Below are positions 20,761 through 30,800 of a stretch of 64,000 bases of DNA, in pieces. The translations under genes and the position numbers were made by a program. Below the pieces are notes generated by a model. The model searched no databases. It saw nothing but the letters and a program-made list of their open reading frames with translations, and had not been told where the DNA came from. This stretch comes from Hathewaya histolytica (GTDB taxonomy: Bacteria > Bacillota > Clostridia > Clostridiales > Clostridiaceae): the NCBI RefSeq assembly GCF_901482605.1, contig NZ_LR590481.1:496001-560000 (forward strand), read 5' to 3'. Numbering within the stretch: the first letter of the stretch is position 1; every line of letters begins with the position of its first letter.

Positions 20761-21300
20761 ATGAAGTTTAAAAAACAATGTTTCTTTATTTTTATAGTAT
20801 TATCAATCATAAAAGCTTTGGTGTTTTATTTTGCTAGATTTCATAATTGTTACTTTATTGATATTTGGAATGTAGCTATACTAAATTTAGTGATTTTAGT
20901 ATTTTTAAAATTATCTTTCGAATTTAAATCAAAGATATTTAGTGGAATATTGTGGGTTGGAGTAGCGTTTATATTTGTTATAAATGCTAATATTTATATG
21001 TTCATTGGCGAGGCAGCTAGGACATATGTTAAATCACCTAAAAGTGGTAAGACACTAATAATATCAGAAAGACAGGTATTAACAATACCTACTTCTATAA
21101 AAGTATATGAGAGAAAGTTATTAATTTTTAAGAAGAGGATAGCTACAGAAGAATTGAATACAGAGGATGTTTCGAAACCATTTGAAGATAATCACTATAA
21201 AGTAAATTGGATAAATGAAAATGAAGTTGAAATACAATATCCTTATAAAAGTGATATGCCTGAAGAAAAATGGAAAAGGGTAAAAGTTAAATTAAATTAA
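20761..21300 (+). CDS. small membrane protein of unknown function
   Basis: 179 residues with three predicted membrane helices in the first 85 residues (FFIFIVLSIIKALVFYF, VAILNLVILVFLKL, FSGILWVGVAFIFVIN). A soluble C-terminal part of about 95 residues, rich in Lys/Glu, follows. ATG 20761 follows CAGGGGGA. It is 66 bases downstream of the ABC exporter pair on the same strand and may be co-transcribed, but no family was recognised. A relict T-box terminator at 21411-21436 would end its transcript. Confidence 0.7.
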   Translation: MKFKKQCFFIFIVLSIIKALVFYFARFHNCYFIDIWNVAILNLVILVFLKLSFEFKSKIFSGILWVGVAFIFVINANIYMFIGEAARTYVKSPKSGKTLIISERQVLTIPTSIKVYERKLLIFKKRIATEELNTEDVSKPFEDNHYKVNWINENEVEIQYPYKSDMPEEKWKRVKVKLN

Positions 21301-21399
21301 GTTTTCAGCAAAAAAAGAACTTAATATTAGAATATATATTGCAAAAATTATAGATATTACTTACATTTGAAACTTTACAAAATAAAATAAATTAGTAAT

Positions 21400-21445
21400 A
21401 GAGAATATTTCTCTCGTCCTTTTATTAGGATGAGAGATTTTCTTT
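21400..21445 (+). terminator. relict T-box terminator (duplicate of the tyrS leader end)
   Basis: CTCTCGTCCTTTTATTAGGATGAGAG (two arms of CTCTCGTCCT and AGGATGAGAG at 21411-21436) is preceded by GAGAATATT. It repeats the end of the functional tyrS leader at 21787-21822 with only a few changes. No stem I, specifier or T-box core precedes it, so it is the 3' remnant of a duplicated T-box. It now probably acts as a plain terminator for the upstream gene. Confidence 0.8.
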
Positions 21446-21501
21446 TATTAAATACTAAATTAATAGTTCATTTTAAAAAACATAATAATTTTAATTGAAG
21501 C

Positions 21502-21530
21502 TTGACAAAATAGAATTAATATTCTAAAAT
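21502..21530 (+). promoter_or_regulatory. tyrS: sigma-A promoter of the tyrS T-box transcript
   Basis: TTGACA (21502-21507), 17-base spacer, TAAAAT (21525-21530). It lies downstream of the relict terminator and just ahead of the intact leader. Confidence 0.82.
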
Positions 21531-21539
21531 ATCGTAAAA

Positions 21540-21830
21540 GAGATAAATAAAGCTTTGAAGAGAAGAAGTAGAATTAGCTAAAGACTTTACAGAGAGTTCC
21601 CGGTGGGTGAGAGGGGCAAAGATAAGTTAATTTGAATACATCTCTGAGCAGCACTCCGAAAGATAACAACCAGTAGGCAGATGTCGGTTCCTGCACACGT
21701 TATAGTGCTAGAGTATACCTAGAATATTTCTAGAGTACTTGATAAGGTTGTTATTGTGAAATATCAATGAATTAAGGTGGTAACACGAGAATATTACTCT
21801 CGTCCTTTTATTAGGACGAGAGTTTTTTAT
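21540..21830 (+). ncRNA. T-box riboswitch (tRNA-Tyr) controlling tyrS
   Basis: Stem I begins near GCTTTGAAGAGAAG, with AGAGA pairing TCTCT. The specifier is TAC (Tyr) at 21637-21639 in GAATACATCTCT. Further structure includes the distal GGTGGGTGAGAGG segment and an antiterminator core AAGGTGGTAACACG near 21773-21788. The terminator is ACTCTCGTCC...GGACGAGAGT with a T-run ending about 21828. All parts of a canonical T-box are present. Confidence 0.95.
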
Positions 21831-21918
21831 TTTATATAAAAGTTTTATTAAGTCATAGAACTTTATAATTTTAAAGTTAAATATTTAAATTATATTAAAA
21901 TTTAAAGGAGGAATACTA

Positions 21919-23121
21919 ATGAAAACCATGGAGGAACAAATTAAAATTATTCAAAAAGGTGCAGATGAAATTATAGGTCTTGAGGATTTAAAAGAAAAGC
22001 TTATAAATGCTGAAAAAGAAAATAGACAACTAATAGTAAAATTAGGACTAGATCCAAGTGCACCAGACATTCATCTAGGCCATACAGTAGTCTTAAGAAA
22101 GATAAAACAACTACAAGACTTAGGACACAAGGCAGTAATTATTATAGGTGATTTCACAGGAATGATTGGAGACCCTACAGGGAAATCAAAGGCTAGAAAG
22201 CCTCTTACTAGAGAACAGGTTATAGAAAATGCCAAAACTTATGAAACACAGATTTTTAAGGTTTTAGATAGAGATAAAACAGAAGTTAAATTTAATAGCC
22301 AATGGCTATCTGCCCTTAATCTCCAGAATGTAATTAGTTTAGCATCTACCATGACTGTTGCTAGAATGCTCGAGAGGGAAGATTTTAAAAAGAGATATGA
22401 AAATCATCAGCCAATAGCAATTCACGAATTCTTCTACCCATTAATGCAAGGCTATGATTCCATAGAAATTAAAGCAGACATCGAACTTGGAGGGACAGAC
22501 CAAAGATTTAATGTGCTTATGGGAAGAATGCTCCAAAAAGAATACGGTCAAGATAGTCAAGCAATCATATTTATGCCACTATTAGAAGGAACTGATGGCG
22601 TGGATAAAATGAGTAAAAGCCTTGGAAACTACATTGGTATAGATGAATCACCAGAGGTAATGTACGAAAAATCCATGACTATTCCAGACGAATTAATTAT
22701 TAAATACTACAATCTTGTGACAGATGTTCATCCAGATGAAGTTAAGAAAATAAACAGTGAATTAGAAAGTGGAAAAAATCCAAGAGATATTAAGATGAAC
22801 TTAGCTAGAGAAATAGTTAGCTTATACCATGGAATTGAGCAAGCTAAAAAGGCAGAAGAGAGATTTATAAAAGTATTTAGCGAAAACCAAATTCCAGAAG
22901 ATATAAATACCATAGAAGCTTCTAAAGAAAACTTTAACCTTCTAGATATCCTAGTTCAAAATAATATAGTAAAAAGTAAAAGTGAAGTAAGAAGACTTGC
23001 ATCACAAGGTGGAGTGAAGATAAATGACGAAAAGGTAACAGAACTTACAGAATTAACTCCTAAAGAAGAAATGATAATAAAAATAGGTAAAAAAACTTTA
23101 GTGAAAATAATTTTAAAATAG
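21919..23121 (+). CDS. tyrS: tyrosyl-tRNA synthetase
   Basis: Class I tyrosyl-tRNA synthetase of 400 residues. The HIGH signature appears as HLGHT following [10 protein letters not shown], and KMSKS is present. A C-terminal S4 RNA-binding domain ([18 protein letters not shown]) follows. The length and the [13 protein letters not shown] segment fit the TyrZ/TyrS2 clade rather than the E. coli type. ATG 21919 follows AAAGGAGGAATA. It is under tRNA-Tyr T-box control and followed by its own terminator. Confidence 0.97.
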   Translation: MKTMEEQIKIIQKGADEIIGLEDLKEKLINAEKENRQLIVKLGLDPSAPDIHLGHTVVLRKIKQLQDLGHKAVIIIGDFTGMIGDPTGKSKARKPLTREQVIENAKTYETQIFKVLDRDKTEVKFNSQWLSALNLQNVISLASTMTVARMLEREDFKKRYENHQPIAIHEFFYPLMQGYDSIEIKADIELGGTDQRFNVLMGRMLQKEYGQDSQAIIFMPLLEGTDGVDKMSKSLGNYIGIDESPEVMYEKSMTIPDELIIKYYNLVTDVHPDEVKKINSELESGKNPRDIKMNLAREIVSLYHGIEQAKKAEERFIKVFSENQIPEDINTIEASKENFNLLDILVQNNIVKSKSEVRRLASQGGVKINDEKVTELTELTPKEEMIIKIGKKTLVKIILK

Positions 23122-23150
23122 GTAAAAATATATGGACGATGACTATTATT

Positions 23151-23187
23151 AAAACCTCCTTAAGTGTAAAACTTGAGGAGGTTTTTT
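23151..23187 (+). terminator. intrinsic terminator after tyrS
   Basis: AAAACCTCCTTAAGT pairs with ACTTGAGGAGGTTTT and is followed by TTTT, a perfect strong stem. Confidence 0.92.
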
Positions 23188-23298
23188 GGTTTAATGTTTT
23201 TAAAAAGCTTTTTCCTAAATAAAACATTAACTATTAATAAATAATAAACATGTTTATTATTAGGTAATAAAATATATAAAAGAAAATATACCAAAATA

Positions 23299-23327
23299 TT
23301 GCGGATTGTTGTTTAAAATGGTATTCT
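23299..23327 (+). promoter_or_regulatory. possible promoter of the large toxin gene
   Basis: TTGCGG (23299-23304), 17 bases, TATTCT (23322-23327), about 45 bases ahead of the start codon. Neither hexamer is perfect. It is offered because the gene sits alone behind the tyrS terminator and needs its own promoter. Confidence 0.4.
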
Positions 23328-23373
23328 AATAATGTTAATAAAATATTAACGAAAAATCAAGGGGGGGAATAAA

Positions 23374-26300
23374 GTGTATAAAAATAAGAGTATAAGGAAT
23401 TTAAGCCTAATACTTATCTTTGTTTATGTATTTAATACATTTTCATTTTCTGTTCATGAAGTATTTGCAAAAGAAGTTTTACCTTCTAAGAAAAATACAA
23501 ATGAAAGAATAGAAGATAAGGCACAAGTATATGTTTATCCCAAAAAGCTTTTAGAACTATTAGATAAAAATGAAAAAACTACAGATAGTTCTAAAACAGA
23601 TTTAAATAAGGGGAAGAACACAACAGTTAAAATTAACAATAATACAGAAGAGGATAAGAAAAAAAGTACACATAAGAATAACGCAAAAAATAGTACGAAG
23701 ATTAAAAATAGTTCTAACCAGTTGCAAATAAAAAAGACTAATATCCAATTAAACAAGAGTGATATTAGTCAAATCAAATTAGATCCAAAAGAATTAAATG
23801 ATGGAACTAAAATAAAAGTAGCGTATTCTAAATACATAGAACAATTAAAAAAGAATACTTTAGAAAATCGTAAAAAGGAAAAAGATTATTTAAAGGAACG
23901 AGATAGAAAAATAAAATTTAAACAAGGGAATGAAGAAAAAAGTAAAAAGGAAGAAAATGATAGAAGTGTAGATAAAGGAAACAAGGATGATAAAAAACAA
24001 GAGATAAAGGAAGAAAAAAATCAGGATAAACCTAATGAAGTTAAAGAAAAACGTGTAGATGCAAAAGAAAAGAATGATTCTCAAAGTAAAAGAACAGTTG
24101 ATACTAAAGAAGAAAATAATAATAGTGAAGATTTAAATAAAGAAAATCTTAAAAAGGAACCTAACTTAGATTCAAATAAAGAAGTAGACAATACTAAAGT
24201 TGAAGCTAAAAAAACAGAGGATAGTAAGCCAATAAAGACTAAGGACACTGAAAATAAAGTAGAAGAAGAGGTTCAAGAAGAAAACAAAAAAGAAGAAGAT
24301 AAGAAAGAAAATAGTAAAGATAATACAGAAAAGTTAGAAAAAAATCATGATGACTTAATAGATAACAATAATATCGATGAATTAAAAGATAAATACATAA
24401 AAACTGCACCATTAAATATAAAAGGTGAGGTTATCCAAGATAAGTTAAAAATAACTTGGGATGGAATAGAGAATGTTAACTCCTATGATTTATTGATAAA
24501 TGACAAAATAGTACACATTAGTAATGTCACAGAATATATAAGCGAAACATTAAAGGAAGATAAGATATATTTAGTTAAAATAAGAGGGAAAAATGATGAT
24601 ATTTTAGGTCCATGGAGTCAAGAGTTAAACATATCAATAAAGATAGAAAATCCCAAATTGCCTAAGAATTTTAAGGTGGAATCTTCATCAAATGGTGTAA
24701 AGATTATTTGGGACAAGGTAGAAGGTTCAGAATCATATGATTTAGAAGTCAATGATAAAATAATAAATGTTCAAGGAGAAAATTGTTATACTATACAATT
24801 AAATGGAAGTAAAAGTTTGCATAGGGTTAGAGTAAGAGCTAAAAAATACTCATCTTACTATAGTGATTGGACAAGCTATATTAATCTAATAACTGCTAGT
24901 CTATCATTAAATGAAAATCTTACATTAACGGGAGATACTTATGTATGTAATAGTACAATAAGGCTTGATAATAAAACGTTAAATGTAAATGGAGATTTAA
25001 AACAGGACGGAGCCTCTATATATCTAGATAGAGGGAAATTAATAGTAGAAGGAAATTATGAATTAAAAGGTTCCTCATTGCTATATATGTTGGAAGAAGA
25101 AGATTATGTTCTAGTAAAAGGTAATTTTAGGACAGAGTCTACAGGAGATCAAGAGAATAAATTTAAAGCAGGAACTCTAGAAGTAAAAGGAGATTTTGTA
25201 AAAGAGGGCGGAAGCACATGGAGTTTTTATGCTAATGGAACACACAAAGTAGTATTAAGCGGGGGTAAAACTCAAAAAGTAATATTTAATAATCGTGATA
25301 ATTCACAATTTAATATATTAGATACAATTGGTTCTGCAAAAGTAGAGTTTATAACACCTATAAAGCTAAAAAACCTTAAGAATATAAAAGGTGAAAATTT
25401 AAAAATAATACATTCAAATATAACTTTACAAGAAGATGAAGTTATAGATAGTAGTTGTGAATTAATAAATACAACAATAAATTTAAATGGAAAAGAGTTA
25501 AAAGTAAATGGAAGCTTAAAACAAGGCGAAAGTAATATATATATAGACAGAGGAAGACTAATAATAGATAAAAATTACGAATTAAAGGGTTCTTCACTCT
25601 TGTATATGTTACAGGAAGAATGTTATATACTAGTAAAAGGTAATTTTAGGACGGAGTCTATAGGAGATCAAGAGAATAAATTTAAAGCAGGAACTCTAGA
25701 AGTAAAAGGAGATTTTGTAAAAGAGGGCGGAAACAAATGGAGTTTTTATGCTAATGGAATGCACAAAGTAGTGCTAAGTGGAGATAAAATTCAAAAAGTA
25801 ATATTTAATAATTGTGATAAATCACAATTTAATATACTAGATGTAAGTAATGCTAAAGAAGTAGATTTTGAGACATCTATAAAAGTTAGGTTTCTTAAAA
25901 ATATAAGAGGAAGTAAGGTTACAATAAAGGATTCAAATATAAATTTAGATCAAAATGAAAATATAATAGGAGAATTTATATTTAATAATTGTACTATAAA
26001 TATGAATGGGTATATCTTAAATATTAATAGTAAAGAGTTACAATTAATAAATACAATAATAAGAATTAATAATAAGGAATTAAAAATAAGTGGAAATCTA
26101 AAACAGGACGGAGGCTCCATATATCTAGATAGAGGGAAATTGATAATAGAAGGAAGTTATGAGTTAAAGGATTCCTCATTGCTATATATGTTGGAAGAAG
26201 AAGATTATGTTCTAGTAAAAGGTAACTTTAGGACTGAGTCTACAGGAGATCAAGAGAATAAATTTAAAGCAGGAACTTTAGAAGTAAAAGGAGATTTTGT

Positions 26301-29300
26301 AAAAGAGGGCGGAAACAAATGGAGTTTTTATGCTAATGGAACACACAAAGTAGTATTAAGCGGGGGTAAAACTCAAAAAGTAATATTTAATAACTGTGAT
26401 AATTCACAATTTAATATATTAGATACAATTGGCTCTGCAAAAGTAGAGTTTATAACACCTATAAAGCTAAAAAATCTTAAGAATATAAAAGGTGAAAATT
26501 TAAAAATAATACATTCAAATATAACTTTACAAGAAGATGAAGTTATAGATAGTAGTTGTGAATTAATAAATACAACAATAAATTTAAATGGAAAAGAGTT
26601 AAAAGTAAATGGAAGCTTAAAACAAGGCGAAAGTAATATATATATAGACAGAGGAAGACTAATAATAGATAAAAATTACGAATTAAAGGGTTATTCACTC
26701 TTGTATATGTTACAGGAAGAATGTTATATACTAGTAAAAGGTAATTTTAGGACGGAGTCTATAGGAGATCAAGAGAATAAATTTAAAGCAGGAACTCTAG
26801 AAGTAAAAGGAGATTTTGTAAAAGAGGGCGGAAACAAATGGAGTTTTTATGCTAATGGAATGCACAAAGTAGTGCTAAGTGGAGATAAAATTCAAAAAGT
26901 AATATTTAATAATTGTGATAAATCACAATTTAATATACTAGATGTAAGTAATGCTAAAGAAGTAGATTTTGAGACATCTATAAAAGTTAGGTTTCTTAAA
27001 AATATAAGAGGAAGTAAGGTTACAATAAAGGATTCAAATATAAATTTAGATCAAAATGAAAATATAATAGGAGAATTTATATTTAATAATTGTACTATAA
27101 ATATGAATGGGTATATCTTAAATATTAATAGTAAAGAGTTACAATTAATAAATACAATAATAAGAATTAATAATAAGGAATTAAAAATAAGTGGAAATCT
27201 AAAACAGGACGGAGGCTCCATATATCTAGATAGAGGGAAATTAATAGTAGAAGGAAATTATGAATTAAAAGGTTCCTCATTGCTATATATGTTGGAAGAA
27301 GAAGATTATGTTCTAGTAAAAGGTAATTTTAGGACGGAGTCTACAGGAGATCAAGAGAATAAATTTAAAGCAGGAACTCTAGAAGTAAAAGGAGATTTTG
27401 TAAAAGAGGGCGGAAACAAATGGAGTTTTTATGCTAATGGAATGCACAAAGTAGTGCTAAGTGGAGATAAAATTCAAAAAGTAATATTTAATAATTGTGA
27501 TAAGTCACAATTTAACATATTAGATACAATTAGATCTGTAAAAGTAGAGTTTATGACACCGATAAAGCTAAGAACTATTAAGAATATAAAAGGTGAAAAT
27601 CTAAGAATAATACATTCAAATATAACTTTACAAAAAAATGAAGTTATAGATAGTAGTTGTGAATTAATAAATACAACAATAAATTTAAATGGAAAAGAGT
27701 TGAAAATAAATGGAAACCTAAAACAAGCTGGCGACTCTATATATTTAAATAAGGGGAAATTAATAGTAGAAGGAAATTATGAATTAAAAGGTTCCTCATT
27801 GCTATATATGTTGGAAGAAGAAGATTATGTTCTAGTAAAAGGTCACTTTAGGACAGAGTCTACAGGGGATCAAGAGAATAAATTTAAAGCAGGAACTCTA
27901 GAAGTAAAAGGAGATTTTGTAAAAGAGGGCGGAAACAAATGGAGTTTTTATGCTAATGGAATGCACAAAGTAGTGCTAAGTGGAGATAAAATTCAAAAAG
28001 TAATATTTAATAATTGTGATAAGTCACAATTTAACATATTAGATACAATTAGATCTGTAAAAGTAGAGTTTATGACACCGATAAAGCTAAGAACTATTAA
28101 GAATATAAAAGGTGAAAATCTAAGAATAATACATTCAAATATAACTTTACAAAAAAATGAAGTTATAGATAGTAGTTGTGAATTAATAAATACAACAATA
28201 AATTTAAATGGAAAAGAGTTGAAAATAAATGGAAACCTAAAACAAGCTGGCGACTCTATATATTTAAATAAGGGGAAATTAATAGTAGAAGGAAATTATG
28301 AATTAAAAGGTTCCTCATTGCTATATATGTTGGAAGAAGAAGATTATGTTCTAGTAAAAGGTCACTTTAGGACAGAGTCTACAGGGGATCAAGAGAATAA
28401 ATTTAAAGCAGGAACTCTAGAAGTAAAAGGAGATTTCATAAAAGAGGAAGGAAATACATGGAGCTTCCATGCTAATGGAACACATAAAGTAGTATTAAGC
28501 GGGGCTGAAACTCAAAAGATAGTATTCAAGAATAGTGATAGATCACAATTTAATATACTAGACTTAAGTAAATCTAAGGGAGTAGAGTTCCAAGGCCCAG
28601 TAAGTATTTCTTCTAATTTATTGGGACTTAGTAAGATAGTTAACGATGATTTAACTCTAGTTGGAACTAAGATAACTTTATTAGAAGATGATAGATTCAA
28701 TGGAGATCTTGAACTGAAAAATTCAAGCATGTATTTAAATGGTCATTCTTTAACTATAGATGGGTACTTTAACCTTTACAATTCTAGATTAGATTTGAAT
28801 TCTGGAAAAATAGCAGTTCTATGGAATCTAAATCAAAATAATTCAGATATAAAAATTAACAAAGGAAAACTAATAGTAGAGGATGACTATGATATAGTAG
28901 GAAATTCATCACTATATATGTTAAATCCATCTGATTATGTATTGGTATATGGGAATTTTTTCACAGAATCAACGCAAAGCCATGAAGAAAAACTCACTAA
29001 TGGAGTGTTTGAATTAAAAGGTGATTTCAAAGAGGCTGGATATCAATCAGATAATTTCTATGCTAGCGGAAACCACAAAGTATTATTAACAGGACAATTT
29101 CATCAATTAATAAACCTTAAGAATCATAACGGTTGCCGATTCAATATACTTGATTATAGTGGGTCTAAAGGTGCTATAATAGAAACACCTGTGTATTTAA
29201 TAAATAGAATTGGACAAACGATAAATATTAATATACTTGATATAATAAAAGAAATCCCTGAATCTACAGGAATTAATTATTTTATTAAGGAATTAAAGCA

Positions 29301-30204
29301 ATTTGGAATACATGCTGAAGGTAATTTAAATAAACTTGTTAATAATTTAATAAGAGAGACTGGTATAGAATATATAACTTGTTCAAAAGAGGACTTAAAA
29401 AACTTTATACATGGTGTGATTATAAGTGTTGATAATAATTTATTTTTAGGGGCAGTAAGAGGTACTGCGAAATTGATGGGGCTTGCAAACGGTCCTTTAC
29501 CAGAAGATGATTATTCATTCATGTTAGCTAAAACTATGGTTGATACTGTATTTACAGTATATTTTACTTCCAAAGCTATTGATAAGTTTTTACAATCAGG
29601 TATTTGTTTAGGTGTAGCAATGGCATCGGCAGGTGCAGGTGCCATTGCAGCTCTTCCAACAGGAGGAACATCTGCAGTTGTAGGAATGGGCATAGCTGAG
29701 GTAGCAATAGCAGAGGCAGCTATTAGCATGGTAATGGCAGTAGTTGCAGAAGCAGGAGCTATACATTCTCAACATCTTTTAGGCGAAGATACGGAAAAGC
29801 TTAGGAATGCTAAGAGGAATAAGGGGGTAAGTAAACCTATAAGAGAGCAAATGTTAGAATCGTCATCGGCTAAGTTATGGGGAACATTAGAAGATGGAAC
29901 AAATCAAGGAGTAAAACATTTTGCTGACTATTGGGAAAAGTACCCAGAACGTATACCTTCATTAGCAGAAAGATTAGGAGTTGATGCATCAAAATTTGAG
30001 AATACTGTAGATGGATTCAACAATTTTACTGATCAGGTATTAAAAGTTAAAAATAATGGTATATTGAGAGAAGTTAATGGAAAACAGATATACTATTTAG
30101 AGGGAGCAGCAAAGCCTAAAAAAGGTATTGTAGTAATCTTTAAAGATGGAAAAATCCAATCAATGATGCCTAGTGACATAAAATCATTCAACAAATTACA
30201 ATAA
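23374..30204 (+). CDS. giant secreted polymorphic toxin with beta-solenoid repeats, pre-toxin region and C-terminal toxin-like domain
   Basis: 2276 residues. A signal peptide (about 1-31, ending VHEVFA) is followed by a Lys/Glu/Asp-rich stalk to about 345 and two Fn3-like domains (345-425 and 430-505, each with ITWD/IIWD and a YDL strand). From about 523 to 1943 there are eight repeat units of 173-194 residues centred on SSLLYMLEEEDYVLVKG and LEVKGDFVKEGG. The first seven are near-identical and the last (SSLYMLNPSDYVLVYG) is divergent. They look like beta-solenoid repeats. A hydrophobic Ala/Gly-rich pre-toxin segment (about 2000-2145) ends at NAKRNKG (2146-2152). The last roughly 120 residues (KLWGTLEDG, GKQIYYLEGA, GIVVIFKDGKIQSMMPSD) form a separate domain with an ending reminiscent of BECR-fold RNase toxins. 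The family is not certain. The start is GTG 23374 behind AGGGGGGGAA. The immunity-like gene follows after 12 bases. Confidence 0.88.
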   Translation: MYKNKSIRNLSLILIFVYVFNTFSFSVHEVFAKEVLPSKKNTNERIEDKAQVYVYPKKLLELLDKNEKTTDSSKTDLNKGKNTTVKINNNTEEDKKKSTHKNNAKNSTKIKNSSNQLQIKKTNIQLNKSDISQIKLDPKELNDGTKIKVAYSKYIEQLKKNTLENRKKEKDYLKERDRKIKFKQGNEEKSKKEENDRSVDKGNKDDKKQEIKEEKNQDKPNEVKEKRVDAKEKNDSQSKRTVDTKEENNNSEDLNKENLKKEPNLDSNKEVDNTKVEAKKTEDSKPIKTKDTENKVEEEVQEENKKEEDKKENSKDNTEKLEKNHDDLIDNNNIDELKDKYIKTAPLNIKGEVIQDKLKITWDGIENVNSYDLLINDKIVHISNVTEYISETLKEDKIYLVKIRGKNDDILGPWSQELNISIKIENPKLPKNFKVESSSNGVKIIWDKVEGSESYDLEVNDKIINVQGENCYTIQLNGSKSLHRVRVRAKKYSSYYSDWTSYINLITASLSLNENLTLTGDTYVCNSTIRLDNKTLNVNGDLKQDGASIYLDRGKLIVEGNYELKGSSLLYMLEEEDYVLVKGNFRTESTGDQENKFKAGTLEVKGDFVKEGGSTWSFYANGTHKVVLSGGKTQKVIFNNRDNSQFNILDTIGSAKVEFITPIKLKNLKNIKGENLKIIHSNITLQEDEVIDSSCELINTTINLNGKELKVNGSLKQGESNIYIDRGRLIIDKNYELKGSSLLYMLQEECYILVKGNFRTESIGDQENKFKAGTLEVKGDFVKEGGNKWSFYANGMHKVVLSGDKIQKVIFNNCDKSQFNILDVSNAKEVDFETSIKVRFLKNIRGSKVTIKDSNINLDQNENIIGEFIFNNCTINMNGYILNINSKELQLINTIIRINNKELKISGNLKQDGGSIYLDRGKLIIEGSYELKDSSLLYMLEEEDYVLVKGNFRTESTGDQENKFKAGTLEVKGDFVKEGGNKWSFYANGTHKVVLSGGKTQKVIFNNCDNSQFNILDTIGSAKVEFITPIKLKNLKNIKGENLKIIHSNITLQEDEVIDSSCELINTTINLNGKELKVNGSLKQGESNIYIDRGRLIIDKNYELKGYSLLYMLQEECYILVKGNFRTESIGDQENKFKAGTLEVKGDFVKEGGNKWSFYANGMHKVVLSGDKIQKVIFNNCDKSQFNILDVSNAKEVDFETSIKVRFLKNIRGSKVTIKDSNINLDQNENIIGEFIFNNCTINMNGYILNINSKELQLINTIIRINNKELKISGNLKQDGGSIYLDRGKLIVEGNYELKGSSLLYMLEEEDYVLVKGNFRTESTGDQENKFKAGTLEVKGDFVKEGGNKWSFYANGMHKVVLSGDKIQKVIFNNCDKSQFNILDTIRSVKVEFMTPIKLRTIKNIKGENLRIIHSNITLQKNEVIDSSCELINTTINLNGKELKINGNLKQAGDSIYLNKGKLIVEGNYELKGSSLLYMLEEEDYVLVKGHFRTESTGDQENKFKAGTLEVKGDFVKEGGNKWSFYANGMHKVVLSGDKIQKVIFNNCDKSQFNILDTIRSVKVEFMTPIKLRTIKNIKGENLRIIHSNITLQKNEVIDSSCELINTTINLNGKELKINGNLKQAGDSIYLNKGKLIVEGNYELKGSSLLYMLEEEDYVLVKGHFRTESTGDQENKFKAGTLEVKGDFIKEEGNTWSFHANGTHKVVLSGAETQKIVFKNSDRSQFNILDLSKSKGVEFQGPVSISSNLLGLSKIVNDDLTLVGTKITLLEDDRFNGDLELKNSSMYLNGHSLTIDGYFNLYNSRLDLNSGKIAVLWNLNQNNSDIKINKGKLIVEDDYDIVGNSSLYMLNPSDYVLVYGNFFTESTQSHEEKLTNGVFELKGDFKEAGYQSDNFYASGNHKVLLTGQFHQLINLKNHNGCRFNILDYSGSKGAIIETPVYLINRIGQTININILDIIKEIPESTGINYFIKELKQFGIHAEGNLNKLVNNLIRETGIEYITCSKEDLKNFIHGVIISVDNNLFLGAVRGTAKLMGLANGPLPEDDYSFMLAKTMVDTVFTVYFTSKAIDKFLQSGICLGVAMASAGAGAIAALPTGGTSAVVGMGIAEVAIAEAAISMVMAVVAEAGAIHSQHLLGEDTEKLRNAKRNKGVSKPIREQMLESSSAKLWGTLEDGTNQGVKHFADYWEKYPERIPSLAERLGVDASKFENTVDGFNNFTDQVLKVKNNGILREVNGKQIYYLEGAAKPKKGIVVIFKDGKIQSMMPSDIKSFNKLQ
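24940..28560 (+). repeat. long nucleotide tandem repeats inside the toxin gene
   Basis: The same landmark (GTAGAGTTTATRACACC) occurs at 25342, 26443, 27544 and 28063. The spacing is 1101, 1101 and 519 bases, i.e. 367, 367 and 173 codons. The 1101-base unit contains two subtypes, one with LEEEDY and one with LQEECY. The last part is a simple duplication of the first subtype. Differences between copies are few, so the array has expanded or been homogenised recently. Confidence 0.9.
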
Positions 30205-30216
30205 GGAGTTTTGATA

Positions 30217-30639
30217 ATGAAAAGTTATGAGATTGAAGAAATATATGGAGATGGCTATGAAAGATGGGCTAAGATTAAAATGGATAGTTCTCTAGAAGGA
30301 GTATATGCTCATTTTATAGAATATGATGAATATCTTGAGAATACTAATATTCCAATCAAGAGAAAAAAAGGTGACACCATAAATGGTATTCTAAAAATAG
30401 ATTTAGTAACCGAATTTAAAATCGTAGATGAAGATAGAAAAGGATATAATCAATCTATTAACAATTCTTCAAATATTACTGCAATAGCAACAGTAAAAGA
30501 AGTAGATGATAGTGATATTATTGTGTGTAGAATTGAAGAGTTAGGTGATGATATTGTAGTTGAATTTGAAGATGATGTAGAGATAGAAGTTGATACTACA
30601 ATAGAAGTAAATGGTTCACTAGAATTGGAGATTCAATAA
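30217..30639 (+). CDS. putative immunity protein of the full-length toxin
   Basis: A 140-residue acidic cytoplasmic protein with no membrane segment (C-terminal half: EELGDDIVVEFEDDVEIEVD). ATG 30217 is eight bases after AAGGAG, while the in-frame TTG at 30211 would be too close, so 30217 is chosen. It begins 12 bases after the toxin stop, the usual place of the cognate immunity gene in polymorphic toxin loci. No named immunity family was recognised. Acidity suits binding to a basic nuclease toxin, but that is inference. Confidence 0.72.
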   Translation: MKSYEIEEIYGDGYERWAKIKMDSSLEGVYAHFIEYDEYLENTNIPIKRKKGDTINGILKIDLVTEFKIVDEDRKGYNQSINNSSNITAIATVKEVDDSDIIVCRIEELGDDIVVEFEDDVEIEVDTTIEVNGSLELEIQ

Positions 30640-30649
30640 CCTAGGATGC

Positions 30650-30764
30650 GAAATTATAATTTAATTAACTGCATAAAAAATAGTAATATCAGAATATAGT
30701 TAAGTTAATAATAGCAAGGGATTTTAGTACTGCATAACTTAAATAATGCAGTAAAATGAGATAG
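30650..30764 (+). repeat. cassette tail repeat, copy 1
   Basis: TTAACTGCATAAAAAATAG, then AGAATATAGTTAA, then TACTGCATAA and AAATAATGCAG. The same ordered blocks follow the immunity gene at 41800-41900. Shorter versions (CATAAT...AATAATGCA) occur at 36730-36752, 39200-39222, 40738-40756 and 46120-46140. Each marks the end of a toxin-immunity module. Confidence 0.75.
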
Positions 30765-30800
30765 TGAGTCAATTGAAATAGATTGGCTCATTATTTTTTT
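30765..30800 (+). terminator. module-end terminator, copy 1
   Basis: TGAGTCAAT pairs with ATTGGCTCA (one G-U) around TGAAATAG and is followed by TTATTTTTTT. Near-identical copies are at 36762 and 39235. Confidence 0.85.

Noticed and set aside
24940-28560. Regular repeats considered as a CRISPR array
   Set aside because: The period is 519-1101 bases, the repeats are in frame inside one long coding sequence, and there are no short repeats with unique spacers or cas genes.
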